DNA from: Myxococcaceae bacterium
GTDB lineage: Bacteria; Myxococcota_A; Polyangia; Polyangiales; Ga0077539
DNA length: 64,000 nucleotides
Direction of reading: 5' to 3'
Assembly (NCBI GenBank): GCA_004297725.1
Contig: SCUS01000053.1
Coordinates: forward strand, 62,001-126,000
The notes beneath the pieces were generated by a model. It saw only the letters and a program-made list of their open reading frames with translations. It was not told the DNA's origin and made no database searches. Shown in pieces: positions 21,201 through 32,836 of this stretch. How positions within the stretch are numbered: position 1 is the first letter of the stretch; each line of letters starts with the position of its first letter. Made by a program: the position numbers and the translations under genes.

Positions 21201-23087
21201 GAGGGCGGCACCCTGCTCGACTCCTGGGCGGTGAACCTCAACGTCCGCGGGCTCACCTCGCCCAACACCACCCGCGACCAGCAGGCCCGGGTGGAGGCGG
21301 ACATCCGGCTCTCCACCCGCGTCGCCGACCTCACCGAGCGCGGCACCGCCGGGCTCTCCTGGGACCGCTTCGACGTGGACTCCGAGAACCTCCGCATCGA
21401 GCGCTTCCGCTGGGCGCGCGACCGCGGCCTCGAGGGGCGCGTCGCGGTGCGCCTCCTCGCGACGGACGACCCGCGCCAGCCGGTGACCGCGGACGTGACG
21501 GTGGAGGACTTCCGCGCGCAGCTCCCGGAGACGATGCAGGGCTACGTGGCGCCCTCGGTGCGCGCCCGGGTGCACGCCCACGTGCGCAACGAGAGCGGTC
21601 GCTACCGGCTGCGCACCTGCGCGATCGCGACCACGGCGGCCCCGATGCCCGACTGCGATCCCGACGGTCCGCTGCCGCAGGCGCCCTCGGAGTCCGTGCT
21701 GGTGATCGGCTCGGTGCCCTTCACCGGGAGGATGCCGAGCGTCACGCCCGACCGCGCGGGCGCCGTCTTCGACATGATCGCCGTGGGCTACCCCCTGGAG
21801 ACGCTCACCCGCTTCGTGCCCGACGAGATCGCGTCCGACCTCGGCGGCCAGCTCCAGGCGCGCCTCCACTGGGACGGCCAGCACCCCAGGGCGCCGAGCG
21901 GCCGGGTCGCGCTCAGCGGAGGGCGAGCGACGCTCACCACCCTCGGCGAGCCGATGCGCAACCTCGACCTGCTGCTCGTCGCGCAGGACTCCTCCGTACG
22001 CATCGACCACGTGGACTTCGAGCTCGGCCGGGGGCGGCTGCACGCCGACGGCGCCGCCACGCTCCACGACGATCGCGTCGCGCTCGAGCTGCACGGCCGC
22101 GCCCGCACCCTGCCCGGGGTGCTCTCGGGCTACACCTGGGCCTGGCTCGACGGGAGCGTGGCCTTCACCATGGACTTCCGCGACGAAGGGGCGCGGGGAC
22201 GCATCGAGGTCGAGCAGCTCTCGGCGCTGGTGCAGGACCAGCCCTCCAACAACCTGCAGCCGCTCGGCGCGGACCCGAGCGTCTTCATCGTGGGCCGCAC
22301 GGAGCTCGCCCAGCCCGGCGGCGCCAGCACCTACCCCATCGAGCTCGAGATCCACTCCCAGACGCCCGTCTGGGCGCGCCGCTCGGACTTCGCCATCGCG
22401 GTCCGCACGGACCTGCGCCTCCGCTACGACCGCTCAGGGACCGCGCTCGCGGGCACCATCCACCAGGCGAGCAACCAGTCCTGGTACTCGATCTTCGGCA
22501 AGCAGTTCGACCTCGACCGGGTGCGCATCACCTTCGACGGCAACCTCGCGATGAACCCCGAGCTCGACATCGCCGCGCACCACAACTCCCCGGGCGCGGG
22601 CCGCATCACCGTGTCCGTCACCGGCCGCCTCCAGCGCCCGAGCATCGTGCTCGCCTCGGAGAGCTACCCCGCCGCCAGCCAGGCGGAGATCCTCGCCATG
22701 ATCGCGCTCGGCCGCCGCTCGCCCGCCGCGACCTCGTCGAGCACCGACTTCGCCGCGCAGTTCGCGCAGGCCGTCGTCTCCCTGGTCTCGGGCATCGTCG
22801 CCAGCGGCATCTCCCGGGAGTTCTCCTTCCTCCCGACGATCATCGCCGAGCCCACCACCACGGGCGCCGGGAGCCGCTACGGCGCGGGCGTCAACCTCTC
22901 CCCGAGGCTCTACCTCCAGGCGACCTACTCCGCCGCGGGCAGCTCCACCTCGCAGGGCACCGGGAGCAGCAACCTGTCCGCGGAGTTCCGGCTGCTGCTG
23001 GAGTACGCCGTCAGCGAGGCGATCACCTTCGCGGCGAGCGGCAGCAGCCGCGGCGCCGGCGCGGTCGACGTCTTCTGGTCACCGTGA
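18249..23087 (+). CDS. tamB: TamB, inner-membrane-anchored envelope bridge protein
   Basis: 1612-residue AsmA/TamB-family protein. It has an N-terminal signal anchor (LVALPVLLVLALLLHLP at about 14-30) and a very long repetitive beta-rich body. The conserved C-terminal TamB domain contains ITFDGNLAMNPELDI, followed by the QAEILAMIALG motif near the end. Such proteins span the periplasm as a hydrophobic groove for phospholipid or outer-membrane-protein traffic. The ATG shares one base with the stop of the Omp85 gene, so the pair is translationally coupled. The 3' end overlaps the convergent SGNH gene by 9 bases. The open frame extends upstream of this start, but only as a shadow of the Omp85 gene. 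Confidence 0.93.
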   Translation: MRHLRELLVQFARLVALPVLLVLALLLHLPTGLGRAAATDLARAVAADFAPGHITLRNIARLDTRGLVVEGVTWRDLDGRALVEDATVTVTTTTGLVRALVGSAPWPAIAVDARAITVFEPRLSSEPPPPPGTPSGPPAPLPSMRFPDLRLRAATLRNTLGYPIEARDVRLSGSLRLLPSGVGFTVRSLSLDTRTTPLSPVALQGRARVLTYPALSVDASLSLSGAPLRCEVTVAPQASGETMVGLRDCFVPGATLARLARLAPTQTLPDVTIPSLALRGRPEASWSVDGRVLVGRAPMTVSAFIGSHDRNVTLRFDHVSLREAHSSLPEGQVDGVVAFTDQDVGAGHRMSLDARELHASVSGNEVPPFVATALYRERQPLQIEALDVPMLRLHATGTVGLEAPNAVDVQATFEPPALESLPWTRGLAAGRVRGRAHITGDPTNLRVDATVLADALAVGAARVRHGEVRGALTLVGGAPRIDAVATLQGASVRGSVQPSDATLHVVGDPTGLLRVRGSANGSGLLAALGPAPEGVPSSASAQLDAIVDLADPTHISAQITDARINLRGATARIRGSLVVQPSNAANPVRGSVSIDAGAAGSMSVAVRGDQVAINARRFDLAWAAPLSPSAQSLSGRIDGDLVVDFGSIGRSRGSLTLRELTIPSLGTVRADLTLARRERELITRLNASVTPPGAPEAATLSLEAVMPPTRSWSDPAAWLRGIRSLEARAEVADLARFPLLAVALPRSVRMQGRVVMTAHASRATAEAPLTATLGVEGRQLVVGVGLPALLGREPRMIPAVQPMWVRGVLCATLASPRLDDFAPRLRLGITREFNEPSPGPPSACDDQPLMTRTLIATDTTLRGPWWTALGAVREAVRLRGTPMPARLRAALAAASSEARLSLGPVLRSEWPLRTIAIPEADGTPRFIRPPDVPPGTMLHAEVRANGTFLVPNIEVEVEGTAPSLAQIGLEEPMRADVFAAIAPREGGTLLDSWAVNLNVRGLTSPNTTRDQQARVEADIRLSTRVADLTERGTAGLSWDRFDVDSENLRIERFRWARDRGLEGRVAVRLLATDDPRQPVTADVTVEDFRAQLPETMQGYVAPSVRARVHAHVRNESGRYRLRTCAIATTAAPMPDCDPDGPLPQAPSESVLVIGSVPFTGRMPSVTPDRAGAVFDMIAVGYPLETLTRFVPDEIASDLGGQLQARLHWDGQHPRAPSGRVALSGGRATLTTLGEPMRNLDLLLVAQDSSVRIDHVDFELGRGRLHADGAATLHDDRVALELHGRARTLPGVLSGYTWAWLDGSVAFTMDFRDEGARGRIEVEQLSALVQDQPSNNLQPLGADPSVFIVGRTELAQPGGASTYPIELEIHSQTPVWARRSDFAIAVRTDLRLRYDRSGTALAGTIHQASNQSWYSIFGKQFDLDRVRITFDGNLAMNPELDIAAHHNSPGAGRITVSVTGRLQRPSIVLASESYPAASQAEILAMIALGRRSPAATSSSTDFAAQFAQAVVSLVSGIVASGISREFSFLPTIIAEPTTTGAGSRYGAGVNLSPRLYLQATYSAAGSSTSQGTGSSNLSAEFRLLLEYAVSEAITFAASGSSRGAGAVDVFWSP

Positions 23088-24062
23088 GCGCGGCGACGCG
23101 TAGGGCACGCCCGCCGCGTCGAGCACCCGCCGCAGCCCCAGCAGCAGCAGCAGGTTGCGCACGTTGTACCCGTAGCGAAGCCCCTCCGCGGTGAACACCG
23201 CCGCGCGCGTGTCGCCGTGGTCGACGAAGACCGACGGGTGCACCAGGTCGTCGGAGATGCCCTCGGAGGGCAGCGACGCCATCGCGGCGTGGTAGTCGAT
23301 GAGCGGCAGGTGCCTCGCGGCGGCCAGCGCGCGGATGCGGCCGTTGATGGCCCGCGCCTCGGCCCGCGCCGCGTCGCTCCCGTGGTGCTCGGGGATCGTG
23401 CTCAGCAGCGTCACCACCCCCCGGCGCTCCACCCGGTCGACGATCTGCGAGAGGTTGGCCGCGAGCGTCCCGGCGCTCGACCGCTCGGCGTCGTTGGTGC
23501 CGACCATCAGCACCGTGAAGGCCCCGCGCATCACCTGCAGCTCGCGCTCGACCGGGCAGCGGTCGCCGCCCTCCAGGAGCTGGCTCGACTCCCAGCCCGC
23601 GGTCGCCGCCGCGCTCCCTCGGGTGAAGGAGTTCTCGTCCGGGCCCTGCAGCGTCCGTCGACGGAACCAGGCGATCACGGGCTCGAGCTCGGTGAACGCC
23701 CCGAGCTCGTACCAGCCGTGGCCGATGTCCTGCGCGAAGCTGCCCGACTCGGTGATGCTGTCGCCGAGCTTGCTGAATACGTCGGGGCGTAAGCCCGCGG
23801 CCGCGCCTCGCGCGAAGAGCTCGCGGACGTGCGCCCGCGTCGGGGCGTCGAGCGCGGGGACGAAGCGCTCCCAAGCCTCCGCCCGGCGAGGCTCCGCCGG
23901 CGGGTCTGCCACCGCCGAGGGCTCGACCGCTCCCAGGTCCGCGGTCGGGACCACGGCCGCCCGGGTCGCCCGGGCGCGATCAGGCGCCGCCTCGGAGCGC
24001 GGCGGACGGGTGCACCCGAGCAGCCCGAAGGCCACGCAACACCAGACCAGACGTGCGCGCAC
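23079..24062 (-). CDS. SGNH/GDSL-type hydrolase lipoprotein
   Basis: 327-residue exported protein with a short leader and lipobox LLGC (Cys17). The SGNH-hydrolase signature is visible: block I LGDSITES (99-106) with Ser102, a VGTNDAE block, and a late DLVHPS block with the His. This fold includes esterases and acetyl-xylan or peptidoglycan O-acetyl esterases; the substrate here is unknown. The GTG start is two bases after the glmM stop, so it is probably the last gene of the ftsH-folP-cdaA-cdaR-glmM operon. A cell-wall role would fit that company (inference). Confidence 0.8.
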   Translation of the reverse strand: MRARLVWCCVAFGLLGCTRPPRSEAAPDRARATRAAVVPTADLGAVEPSAVADPPAEPRRAEAWERFVPALDAPTRAHVRELFARGAAAGLRPDVFSKLGDSITESGSFAQDIGHGWYELGAFTELEPVIAWFRRRTLQGPDENSFTRGSAAATAGWESSQLLEGGDRCPVERELQVMRGAFTVLMVGTNDAERSSAGTLAANLSQIVDRVERRGVVTLLSTIPEHHGSDAARAEARAINGRIRALAAARHLPLIDYHAAMASLPSEGISDDLVHPSVFVDHGDTRAAVFTAEGLRYGYNVRNLLLLLGLRRVLDAAGVPYASPRSR

Positions 24063-24064
24063 GC

Positions 24065-25462
<1,398 letters not shown>

Positions 25463-25510
25463 CGCGCGGACCTTACCGCAGGAGCGAGGCGCCGGGGTGA
25501 CGACGAGCGC

Positions 25511-26473
25511 TCAAGGCTCGCGAGTCGGCACCAGCAGCACCTGCGGCGGCTCGACCACCGCCGTCAGGCCCTCGCGCAGCGTCACGGTCTGCACCCTCAC
25601 CTCGGTCGCCACGCGAATCGGGGTCGTGTCCGGCGCCGTCGCGACCGGGACGATCTGCGAGGGCAGCAGCTCGGACAGGAGCTCCGGGTCGCCGGTGACC
25701 ACCACGGCCACCACCGGCGGCCGCGCCTCGAGGCGCGGAGCCCCCCGGGCGAGGCCGCGCACGGTCACCGGCAGCCGCTCGAAGCGCCGCTCGCCGATGA
25801 GCGGCTCGACCTCGAAGGTCACGCGCACCTGCGCCATGCTGTAGTCGATGCCGTCGCGAGGAGCCTCGAGCGGCACCCGTCGCTCGTAGCGCCCGGGCGA
25901 CAGTCCCGACGCGTCGACCGCGACGGTGTGGACCACGTCCCGGGCCTCGAGCGCCAGCGAGGGGCCGCGCGCCTGCACCCGCTCGGGCTCCACGGTCACC
26001 GCGGCGATGTGCGACCGCGGCGCGGTGTTTCCGACCACGCTCGCGCGCACCGCGAGCGGCCGGGTGACCAGCGCGTCCCAGCGAAGGTCGATGCTCTGGG
26101 GGGTGAAGCCCACGAAGTCGACGCCCGCGGGCAGGTTGACCAGCGACCGGTCGAGGTAGACCCGCCGACGCCGCCCGTCGCGGAGGTCGAGCTGCACGGG
26201 ACCCATCTCGTCGCCCCGCAGCGGCGCGACCACCGAGGGCGTGCCCCGCACCGTCAGCCGGACGCGCTCGGGCAGCGGCGTGATCAGCACCGAGTTGCCC
26301 GCGTACGCCGCCGGCAGCACCGCGGTGATCGGGACGTCGACGCTGCGCTGCACCGCCCCGGCGCCTCGGAAGACCATGAAGAGGGTCACGGAGATCGCCA
26401 GCGAGGCGAACTTGTATCCGAAGTTCTCCAGCACCAGGGCGCGCGCCGCGGCGAGTCGCGAGCCGAGGTTCAT
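25511..26473 (-). CDS. cdaR: CdaR/YbbR-like regulator of the diadenylate cyclase
   Basis: 320-residue membrane protein with one N-terminal transmembrane segment (FASLAISVTLFMVFRG, about 22-37) and repeated extracytoplasmic YbbR-type beta domains. Each contains the VRLTVRG / LPVTVRG-like strands typical of the family. YbbR proteins bind and modulate CdaA. The ATG at 26473 overlaps the cdaA stop (ATGA). Sequence similarity in this family is low, so the name rests on domain plan plus the cdaA-cdaR-glmM order. Confidence 0.85.
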   Translation of the reverse strand: MNLGSRLAAARALVLENFGYKFASLAISVTLFMVFRGAGAVQRSVDVPITAVLPAAYAGNSVLITPLPERVRLTVRGTPSVVAPLRGDEMGPVQLDLRDGRRRRVYLDRSLVNLPAGVDFVGFTPQSIDLRWDALVTRPLAVRASVVGNTAPRSHIAAVTVEPERVQARGPSLALEARDVVHTVAVDASGLSPGRYERRVPLEAPRDGIDYSMAQVRVTFEVEPLIGERRFERLPVTVRGLARGAPRLEARPPVVAVVVTGDPELLSELLPSQIVPVATAPDTTPIRVATEVRVQTVTLREGLTAVVEPPQVLLVPTREP

Positions 26474-27408
26474 CGCTCGTCTCCGCCCGCGCGGGGGCCC
26501 TGCTCGCCCTCGCCCTTGGGCACGGGTCGCACGCCCGATCGCGGCGGCGGCGGCGGGGGCCGGCGGGAGGTGCGCCCCTCTCGTTCGGCCTGCCCGGCCT
26601 CGCGGAGCAGCGCCGCGGCCTGGCGCTTGGAGTAGAGCACGCCGTAGAGGGCCTGCCGGGCGGTCTTGGTGTCGAGGCCGCGCACGATGTTGCCGTTGAA
26701 GCAGAGGGAGATCTCGCCGCGCTCCTCGCTCACGACCACCACCGCCGCGTCGGTCTCCTCGGAGATGCCGAGCGCCGCGCGGTGGCGGGTGCCGAGCTGC
26801 CGGTCGAGGGTGCCGCTGCTGGTGAGCGGGAGCACCGCGCCCGCGGCGGCGATGCGCCCGTTGCGGATGATCACCGCGCCGTCGTGCAGGGGGTTGTCCT
26901 GGCTCGGGAGGAAGACCGTGAACAGCAGCGCCGTGGAGAGCTCGGCGTCGATGAAGGTGCACTGCGAGACGAAGTCATCGACGCTCGCGTCGCGCTCGAA
27001 GACGAAGAGCGCGCCGATGTGCCGCGCCGCGAGCCCCTCCGCGGCGGCGATGACCTCCTCCACGGCGGGCGCGTCGACGGGCTTGCGCCACCGGAGGAAG
27101 AAGGGCCGGTCGCCCACGCGCATCAGCGCGCGCCGGATGTCGGCCTGGAAGATCACCACCACGAACACCAGGAAGGACGTGAGCGAGCGGTCGAGCAGGG
27201 TGAAGGTGGTGATGAGCTCGAGGCGCTGGGAGATGGCGTAGACCACCGCGATCAGCAGCAGCCCCTGCCCCACCTGCGCCGCGCGCGTGCCTCGGACCAG
27301 CAGCAGGATGCGGTAGATGGCGTAGGCCACCACGGTGATGTCGACGGCGTCACGCAGGAGCTCGAGCGGCGCGCGGCGGAGCAGCACCTGCAGCCACTCA
27401 TCGCGCAA
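26470..27408 (-). CDS. cdaA: Diadenylate cyclase CdaA (c-di-AMP synthase)
   Basis: 312 residues: three N-terminal transmembrane helices (about 18-38, 45-63, 75-90), then a DisA_N-type diadenylate cyclase domain. Its catalytic motifs are DGA (176-178) and GTRHR (206-210), followed by the SEE acidic cluster. A Pro/Arg-rich tail (about 277-312) is unlike typical CdaA. The start is a TTG preceded by GGAGG at five bases; it lies inside the last codons of folP (11-base overlap), so translation is coupled. Product c-di-AMP commonly controls osmolyte transport and wall homeostasis. Confidence 0.95.
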   Translation of the reverse strand: MRDEWLQVLLRRAPLELLRDAVDITVVAYAIYRILLLVRGTRAAQVGQGLLLIAVVYAISQRLELITTFTLLDRSLTSFLVFVVVIFQADIRRALMRVGDRPFFLRWRKPVDAPAVEEVIAAAEGLAARHIGALFVFERDASVDDFVSQCTFIDAELSTALLFTVFLPSQDNPLHDGAVIIRNGRIAAAGAVLPLTSSGTLDRQLGTRHRAALGISEETDAAVVVVSEERGEISLCFNGNIVRGLDTKTARQALYGVLYSKRQAAALLREAGQAEREGRTSRRPPPPPPRSGVRPVPKGEGEQGPRAGGDER

Positions 27409-28285
27409 GGTCGCCTCCGCTCCGGAGCGCGATGGCGTGGGCGACCCTCGCCGCCTGTCGCATCACCCCGACGTCGTGCACCCGCAGGATCTCCGCGCCC
27501 TGAGACACCGAGAGGGCCACCACCGCGGCGGTGCCCCCGAGGCGGTCGACCGCGGCGGAGTCGTCCCTCGCCCACCCCGGGGGATGGGCCTCGTCGGCGA
27601 CGAGGAAGCTCTTGCGCGAGGCGCCCACGCACACAGGGTATCCGAGGGCCCGCAGCGCCGCGAGGTCTGCGAGCAGCGCGAGCGAGTGGGCGGCGGTCTT
27701 CGCGAAGCCGAGGCCCGGGTCGAGCACCAGCCGCTCCGGGGCGACCCCTGCGGCGAGCACCCGGCCGACGTAGGACTGAAGCTCGGCGCAGACCTCGGCG
27801 ACGACGTCGCCGTATCGGGCGAGCGAGCGCATGGTCGCCGGGACGCCCCGGGCGTGCATCGCGACATACATGGCGCTGTATTCTGCGGCGACGGCGCCGA
27901 GCGCCTCCGGGGCGTCGCCGGTGGCGACGTCGTTGAGGATGCTCGCTCCCGCCGAGAGGGCCTCGCGGGCCACGGCGGACTTGGTCGTGTCGATGGAGAC
28001 GGGCTGCGCGAAGCGCGCGGCGAGCGCCTCGATGACCGGGATGACCCGAGCCAGCTCCTCCTCCGCGGAGACCGGCGGAGCCCCGGGGCGGGTGCTCTCT
28101 CCGCCCACGTCGATGGCGTCGACCCCCTCGGCGACCATCGCGGCGGCGCGGTCGACGGCCGCGCCCACCCCGGCGTAGCGCCCGCCGTCCGAGAAGGAGT
28201 CGGGCGTGACGTTGAGGACGCCGAGGAGGTACGGGCGGGACCAGTCCCAGGTGGTGCTTCGGAGCTGGACGGGAGGGCGCGACAT
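27398..28285 (-). CDS. folP: Dihydropteroate synthase
   Basis: 295-residue TIM-barrel enzyme of folate synthesis, joining p-aminobenzoate to dihydropterin pyrophosphate. Diagnostic segments are GVLNVTPDSFSDGG, DVGGESTRPGA, SIDTTKS, ILNDV and a late GASRKSF. The start at 28285 (MSRPPVQL) was chosen because an upstream in-frame ATG would overlap the end of ftsH by over 80 bases and add a low-complexity leader. It lies between ftsH and cdaA. folK is encoded separately at 35809. Confidence 0.95.
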   Translation of the reverse strand: MSRPPVQLRSTTWDWSRPYLLGVLNVTPDSFSDGGRYAGVGAAVDRAAAMVAEGVDAIDVGGESTRPGAPPVSAEEELARVIPVIEALAARFAQPVSIDTTKSAVAREALSAGASILNDVATGDAPEALGAVAAEYSAMYVAMHARGVPATMRSLARYGDVVAEVCAELQSYVGRVLAAGVAPERLVLDPGLGFAKTAAHSLALLADLAALRALGYPVCVGASRKSFLVADEAHPPGWARDDSAAVDRLGGTAAVVALSVSQGAEILRVHDVGVMRQAARVAHAIALRSGGDLAR

Positions 28286-28337
28286 ACGTCGTCGGGTCAA
28301 CACCGCGGAGGAGAACCGGAAGGGGGACGAGGAGGGG

Positions 28338-30281
<1,944 letters not shown>

Positions 30282-30374
30282 GATCACCTCTTGTAAATTG
30301 TGACGGTCAGCCTACATCGCAAATCCCTGGACGCCAGCGGTCTCAGGGCATTTTCCAGACCGTCACGGGAATTC

Positions 30375-31385
30375 TCACACGCCTCGGAGCGCGCGACGAC
30401 GGAGCAGCACCTTGCCCGAGCGTGCGTCCAACGTGGCCGTAGCGCCATGGAGCACCAGGGCCTCCGCCCTCGCGAGGTCTCGCGGGTGGAGCACCGCGCG
30501 GACGAGGGCGCGCGCGTCGTGTCGAAGGTGCGAAGGGTCCGCCGCCGCACACACCGCGCGCAGGGCCGCCCTCGCGACCCACGGGCCCCGCGGCCCCAGC
30601 AGCGACTCGGCGTCGAGCTCCAGCTGCTCGGCGGTGGGCGCCAGCGAGCTCGCCTTCACCAGGGCCTCGGCGTCCCGGGCGAACATGCGCTGGATGCGTC
30701 GAGACTCACGGCCGAGGCCCGCGAGCGCCGCCGAGGAGCCCGGGGTGAGCGCCCGCAGCCGCGGCAGGATCGTCGCCTCCAGCGCCGGCAGGAGGCGGTC
30801 TCGCTGGGGGTCGGGGAGCTCGGGCGGAGAGGTGGGCAGCTCGACGCCCAGGAGCGCGGCCAGCGACGCCGCCTCGGATCGCTCGAGGGCCAGCAGCGGC
30901 CTCACCACGCCGCCGGAGACGCGCGGAGCGAGCCCCCGAATGGCCGTCATCCCCCGGCCGCGCAGCAGCTCCCAGAGCACGCGCGCGGCGTCGTCGTCGC
31001 GCGTGGGGGCCAGCGCGATGCGGGTGTGCCCCTGCTCCGTCGCAAGCTTTCGGAGCTCGTCGAGCACCCGCACCCGACGGCCCTTCGCGGCCGGTCGCAC
31101 GGCGTGGAAGGTCAGCCCGAGCTGACGCGCGAGTCGCCCGAGGTCGGCCACCTGCTCGGCGTCGTCGGACTCCTCGTCGAGCCTTCGCTCGACGGCGGCC
31201 ACGGCGATCTGCCCGAGGCCCAGCGAGGCCCTCGCGTGGGTGAGCAGCCCCAGCAGGCCGAGGCTCGCGGAGTCCGTTCCCATGCCGACCAGCACCCGGT
31301 CGCCCGGAGAGAAGAGGCGCTGCCGCGAGGCGAACGCGATGGCCCGCCGCAGCGCGAGCTCGACCCCCGTGGCGTAGCCGCTCAC
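30375..31385 (-). CDS. TilS-like PP-loop protein with degenerate catalytic motifs
   Basis: 336-residue protein resembling tRNA(Ile)-lysidine synthase in layout and in the segment LLRGRGMTAIRGL...RPLL (in TilS, LxRGxGxxGLxG...RPLL). It also occupies the position tilS often has, just upstream of ftsH and folP. Key residues are altered: the PP-loop SGGxDS reads GMGTDS near residue 36, and the HHxDDxxET motif reads PTRDDDAAR, losing the histidines and the Glu-Thr. ATP pyrophosphatase activity is therefore doubtful. The GTG start overlaps the stop of a 66-residue Cys protein. It could be a diverged TilS, a TtcA/MesJ-type relative or a non-catalytic paralogue. Confidence 0.65.
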   Translation of the reverse strand: MSGYATGVELALRRAIAFASRQRLFSPGDRVLVGMGTDSASLGLLGLLTHARASLGLGQIAVAAVERRLDEESDDAEQVADLGRLARQLGLTFHAVRPAAKGRRVRVLDELRKLATEQGHTRIALAPTRDDDAARVLWELLRGRGMTAIRGLAPRVSGGVVRPLLALERSEAASLAALLGVELPTSPPELPDPQRDRLLPALEATILPRLRALTPGSSAALAGLGRESRRIQRMFARDAEALVKASSLAPTAEQLELDAESLLGPRGPWVARAALRAVCAAADPSHLRHDARALVRAVLHPRDLARAEALVLHGATATLDARSGKVLLRRRALRGV

Positions 31386-31582
31386 AGGAGCTCGAAGTCC
31401 TTGCAGAAGGTTCCGTCGCCAGGGGCCTCGGGGGCGAAGGCGGCGTCGCGGTGCATGGCGTTGGGATAGCCGTTGGCGCAGCGTCCGGTCTCGGCCACGA
31501 AGAACACGCAGTCCTCGCAGGCGTGCCGAAGCGCGTAACGCGCCCGCTCTGCATCGAACTCCCGACCTACGATGAATCGCAC
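31382..31582 (-). CDS. Small four-cysteine protein
   Basis: 66-residue protein with the cysteine pattern CEDC (22-25), Cys35 (GRCANGYPN) and a late FCKDFE (Cys60), suggesting a bound zinc or iron-sulfur cluster. I do not recognise the family. Its stop overlaps the GTG of the TilS-like gene (GTGA), and it follows the TrmA-family methyltransferase by 9 bases, so it is embedded in a tRNA/rRNA-modification operon. A metal-site or sulfur-relay partner of its neighbours is possible (inference only). Confidence 0.7.
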   Translation of the reverse strand: MRFIVGREFDAERARYALRHACEDCVFFVAETGRCANGYPNAMHRDAAFAPEAPGDGTFCKDFELL

Positions 31583-31591
31583 CGTCGGAAG

Positions 31592-32836
31592 CTACCGCCC
31601 CGAGCCGGCCCGGGCGAGCGTCGCGACGACCTCCACCAGCGCCGTCTGCGGGAACATCTCGAAGGCCGTGAGCCGGGCGACCGAATACTTCGCCGAGAGG
31701 GTCAGCAGGTCGCGCCCGAGGCTCTCCGGGTCGCACGACACGTAGACCACCCGCCGCACCGGCGACGAGGTCAGCAGCGCGCAGGCATCCTTCGCCCCGG
31801 AGCGGGGCGGGTCGAGCACCACCACGTCGGCCTTCCACGGCTTCGTGCGCGACTCGACGGCCTCCTGGTGGACCTTCACGTTCGCCAGCCCTCGTGCGGC
31901 GACGTTGTGCCTCAGCGCCTCGATGGCGTCGCGGTCGGACTCCACCGCGGTCACCGTCCTCGCGCTGCGCGCCAGACGCACCGTGAGGTTGCCCGCGCCC
32001 GCGTACAGCTCCACCACCGCGCGGTCCGCCGGCTGGGCCTCCTCGTCGACGTAGGCCGCGAGCGAGGCGTTGAGCGATCCGTGCGCCTGACCGAAGCCAC
32101 CGATGCCAGCGCGCAGCGGCAGCCCGTCGCCGCCGACCTGCACCGGGCTCGGGTCTCCCTCCAGCGCGGGAGCCGTCGCGCCCGGCGACCACAGCGCGAC
32201 CCCGGCGAAGCCCCTGGCCAGCAGCGCTCGCCCCACCGCGTAGCCGCGCTCATCGAGCGGGCGCTCGGGCCGGAGGCTCGCCACGGGGCGACCGCCGTCG
32301 CCCAGCGCGAGCGAGACCTCCCCGCGACCGCCCAGCGCCGTGACCGCCTCACGGAGCGCGGGCATCGCCGCGTCGAGCGCGGGCACCAGCACGGGGCACC
32401 CGGCGAGGTCGACGACGTTGCTGGAGCGCCTGCCCAGGAAGCCGAGGTAGGTGTGCTTGCCCGGGGTGATCCAGTGGAGCCGGGCGCGGGTGCGGTATCC
32501 GTACGCGACGTCGCTCGGGACGTACCCGATGGGCACGGCGCGCAGCGCAGGGGGGAGAGCGCGCCGGATGCGATCGAGGCGAGCGGCCTGCTGCACCGCG
32601 GGCGAGGCGTGCTGCCAGGTGCACCCGCCGCAGCGCCCGAAGGCCTCGCAGCCGGGCTGCACCCTCCCGTCGGACTCCGACTCCCTCGCCGTGGGCACCC
32701 AGGCCCCGCCCTCGCGGCGTACGAGCCAGCGCTCCCCGGGGAGCGTGTTCTCGAGCCGTACCAGCGCGTCGCCGATGCGAGCGACGCCGTCGCCCGAGGC
32801 CGTGAGCGCGTCGATGGTGACGATCTGTTCTTTCAT
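31592..32836 (-). CDS. TrmA/RlmD-family RNA (uracil-C5)-methyltransferase
   Basis: 414-residue SAM-dependent RNA methyltransferase. It has an N-terminal TRAM domain (about 1-55) and a four-cysteine iron-sulfur site (Cys63, Cys69, Cys72, Cys147; GRCGGCTWQ). The Rossmann methyltransferase has VELYAGAGNLT, VVLDPPRSG and the catalytic-cysteine block VSCDPESLGRDL. The closing motif is FPQTALVE, where FPxTxHVE is usual; the Glu base is kept and the His is Leu. The target is probably a uridine of 23S rRNA, but the position cannot be read from sequence. The stop of the preceding lipoprotein gene overlaps its ATG (ATGA). Confidence 0.88.
   Translation of the reverse strand: MKEQIVTIDALTASGDGVARIGDALVRLENTLPGERWLVRREGGAWVPTARESESDGRVQPGCEAFGRCGGCTWQHASPAVQQAARLDRIRRALPPALRAVPIGYVPSDVAYGYRTRARLHWITPGKHTYLGFLGRRSSNVVDLAGCPVLVPALDAAMPALREAVTALGGRGEVSLALGDGGRPVASLRPERPLDERGYAVGRALLARGFAGVALWSPGATAPALEGDPSPVQVGGDGLPLRAGIGGFGQAHGSLNASLAAYVDEEAQPADRAVVELYAGAGNLTVRLARSARTVTAVESDRDAIEALRHNVAARGLANVKVHQEAVESRTKPWKADVVVLDPPRSGAKDACALLTSSPVRRVVYVSCDPESLGRDLLTLSAKYSVARLTAFEMFPQTALVEVVATLARAGSGR

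Noticed and set aside
18563..23194. A 1543-codon plus-strand open frame over tamB
   Set aside because: It is a high-GC shadow with Arg/Pro/Ala-rich composition and no domains, in a different frame from TamB.
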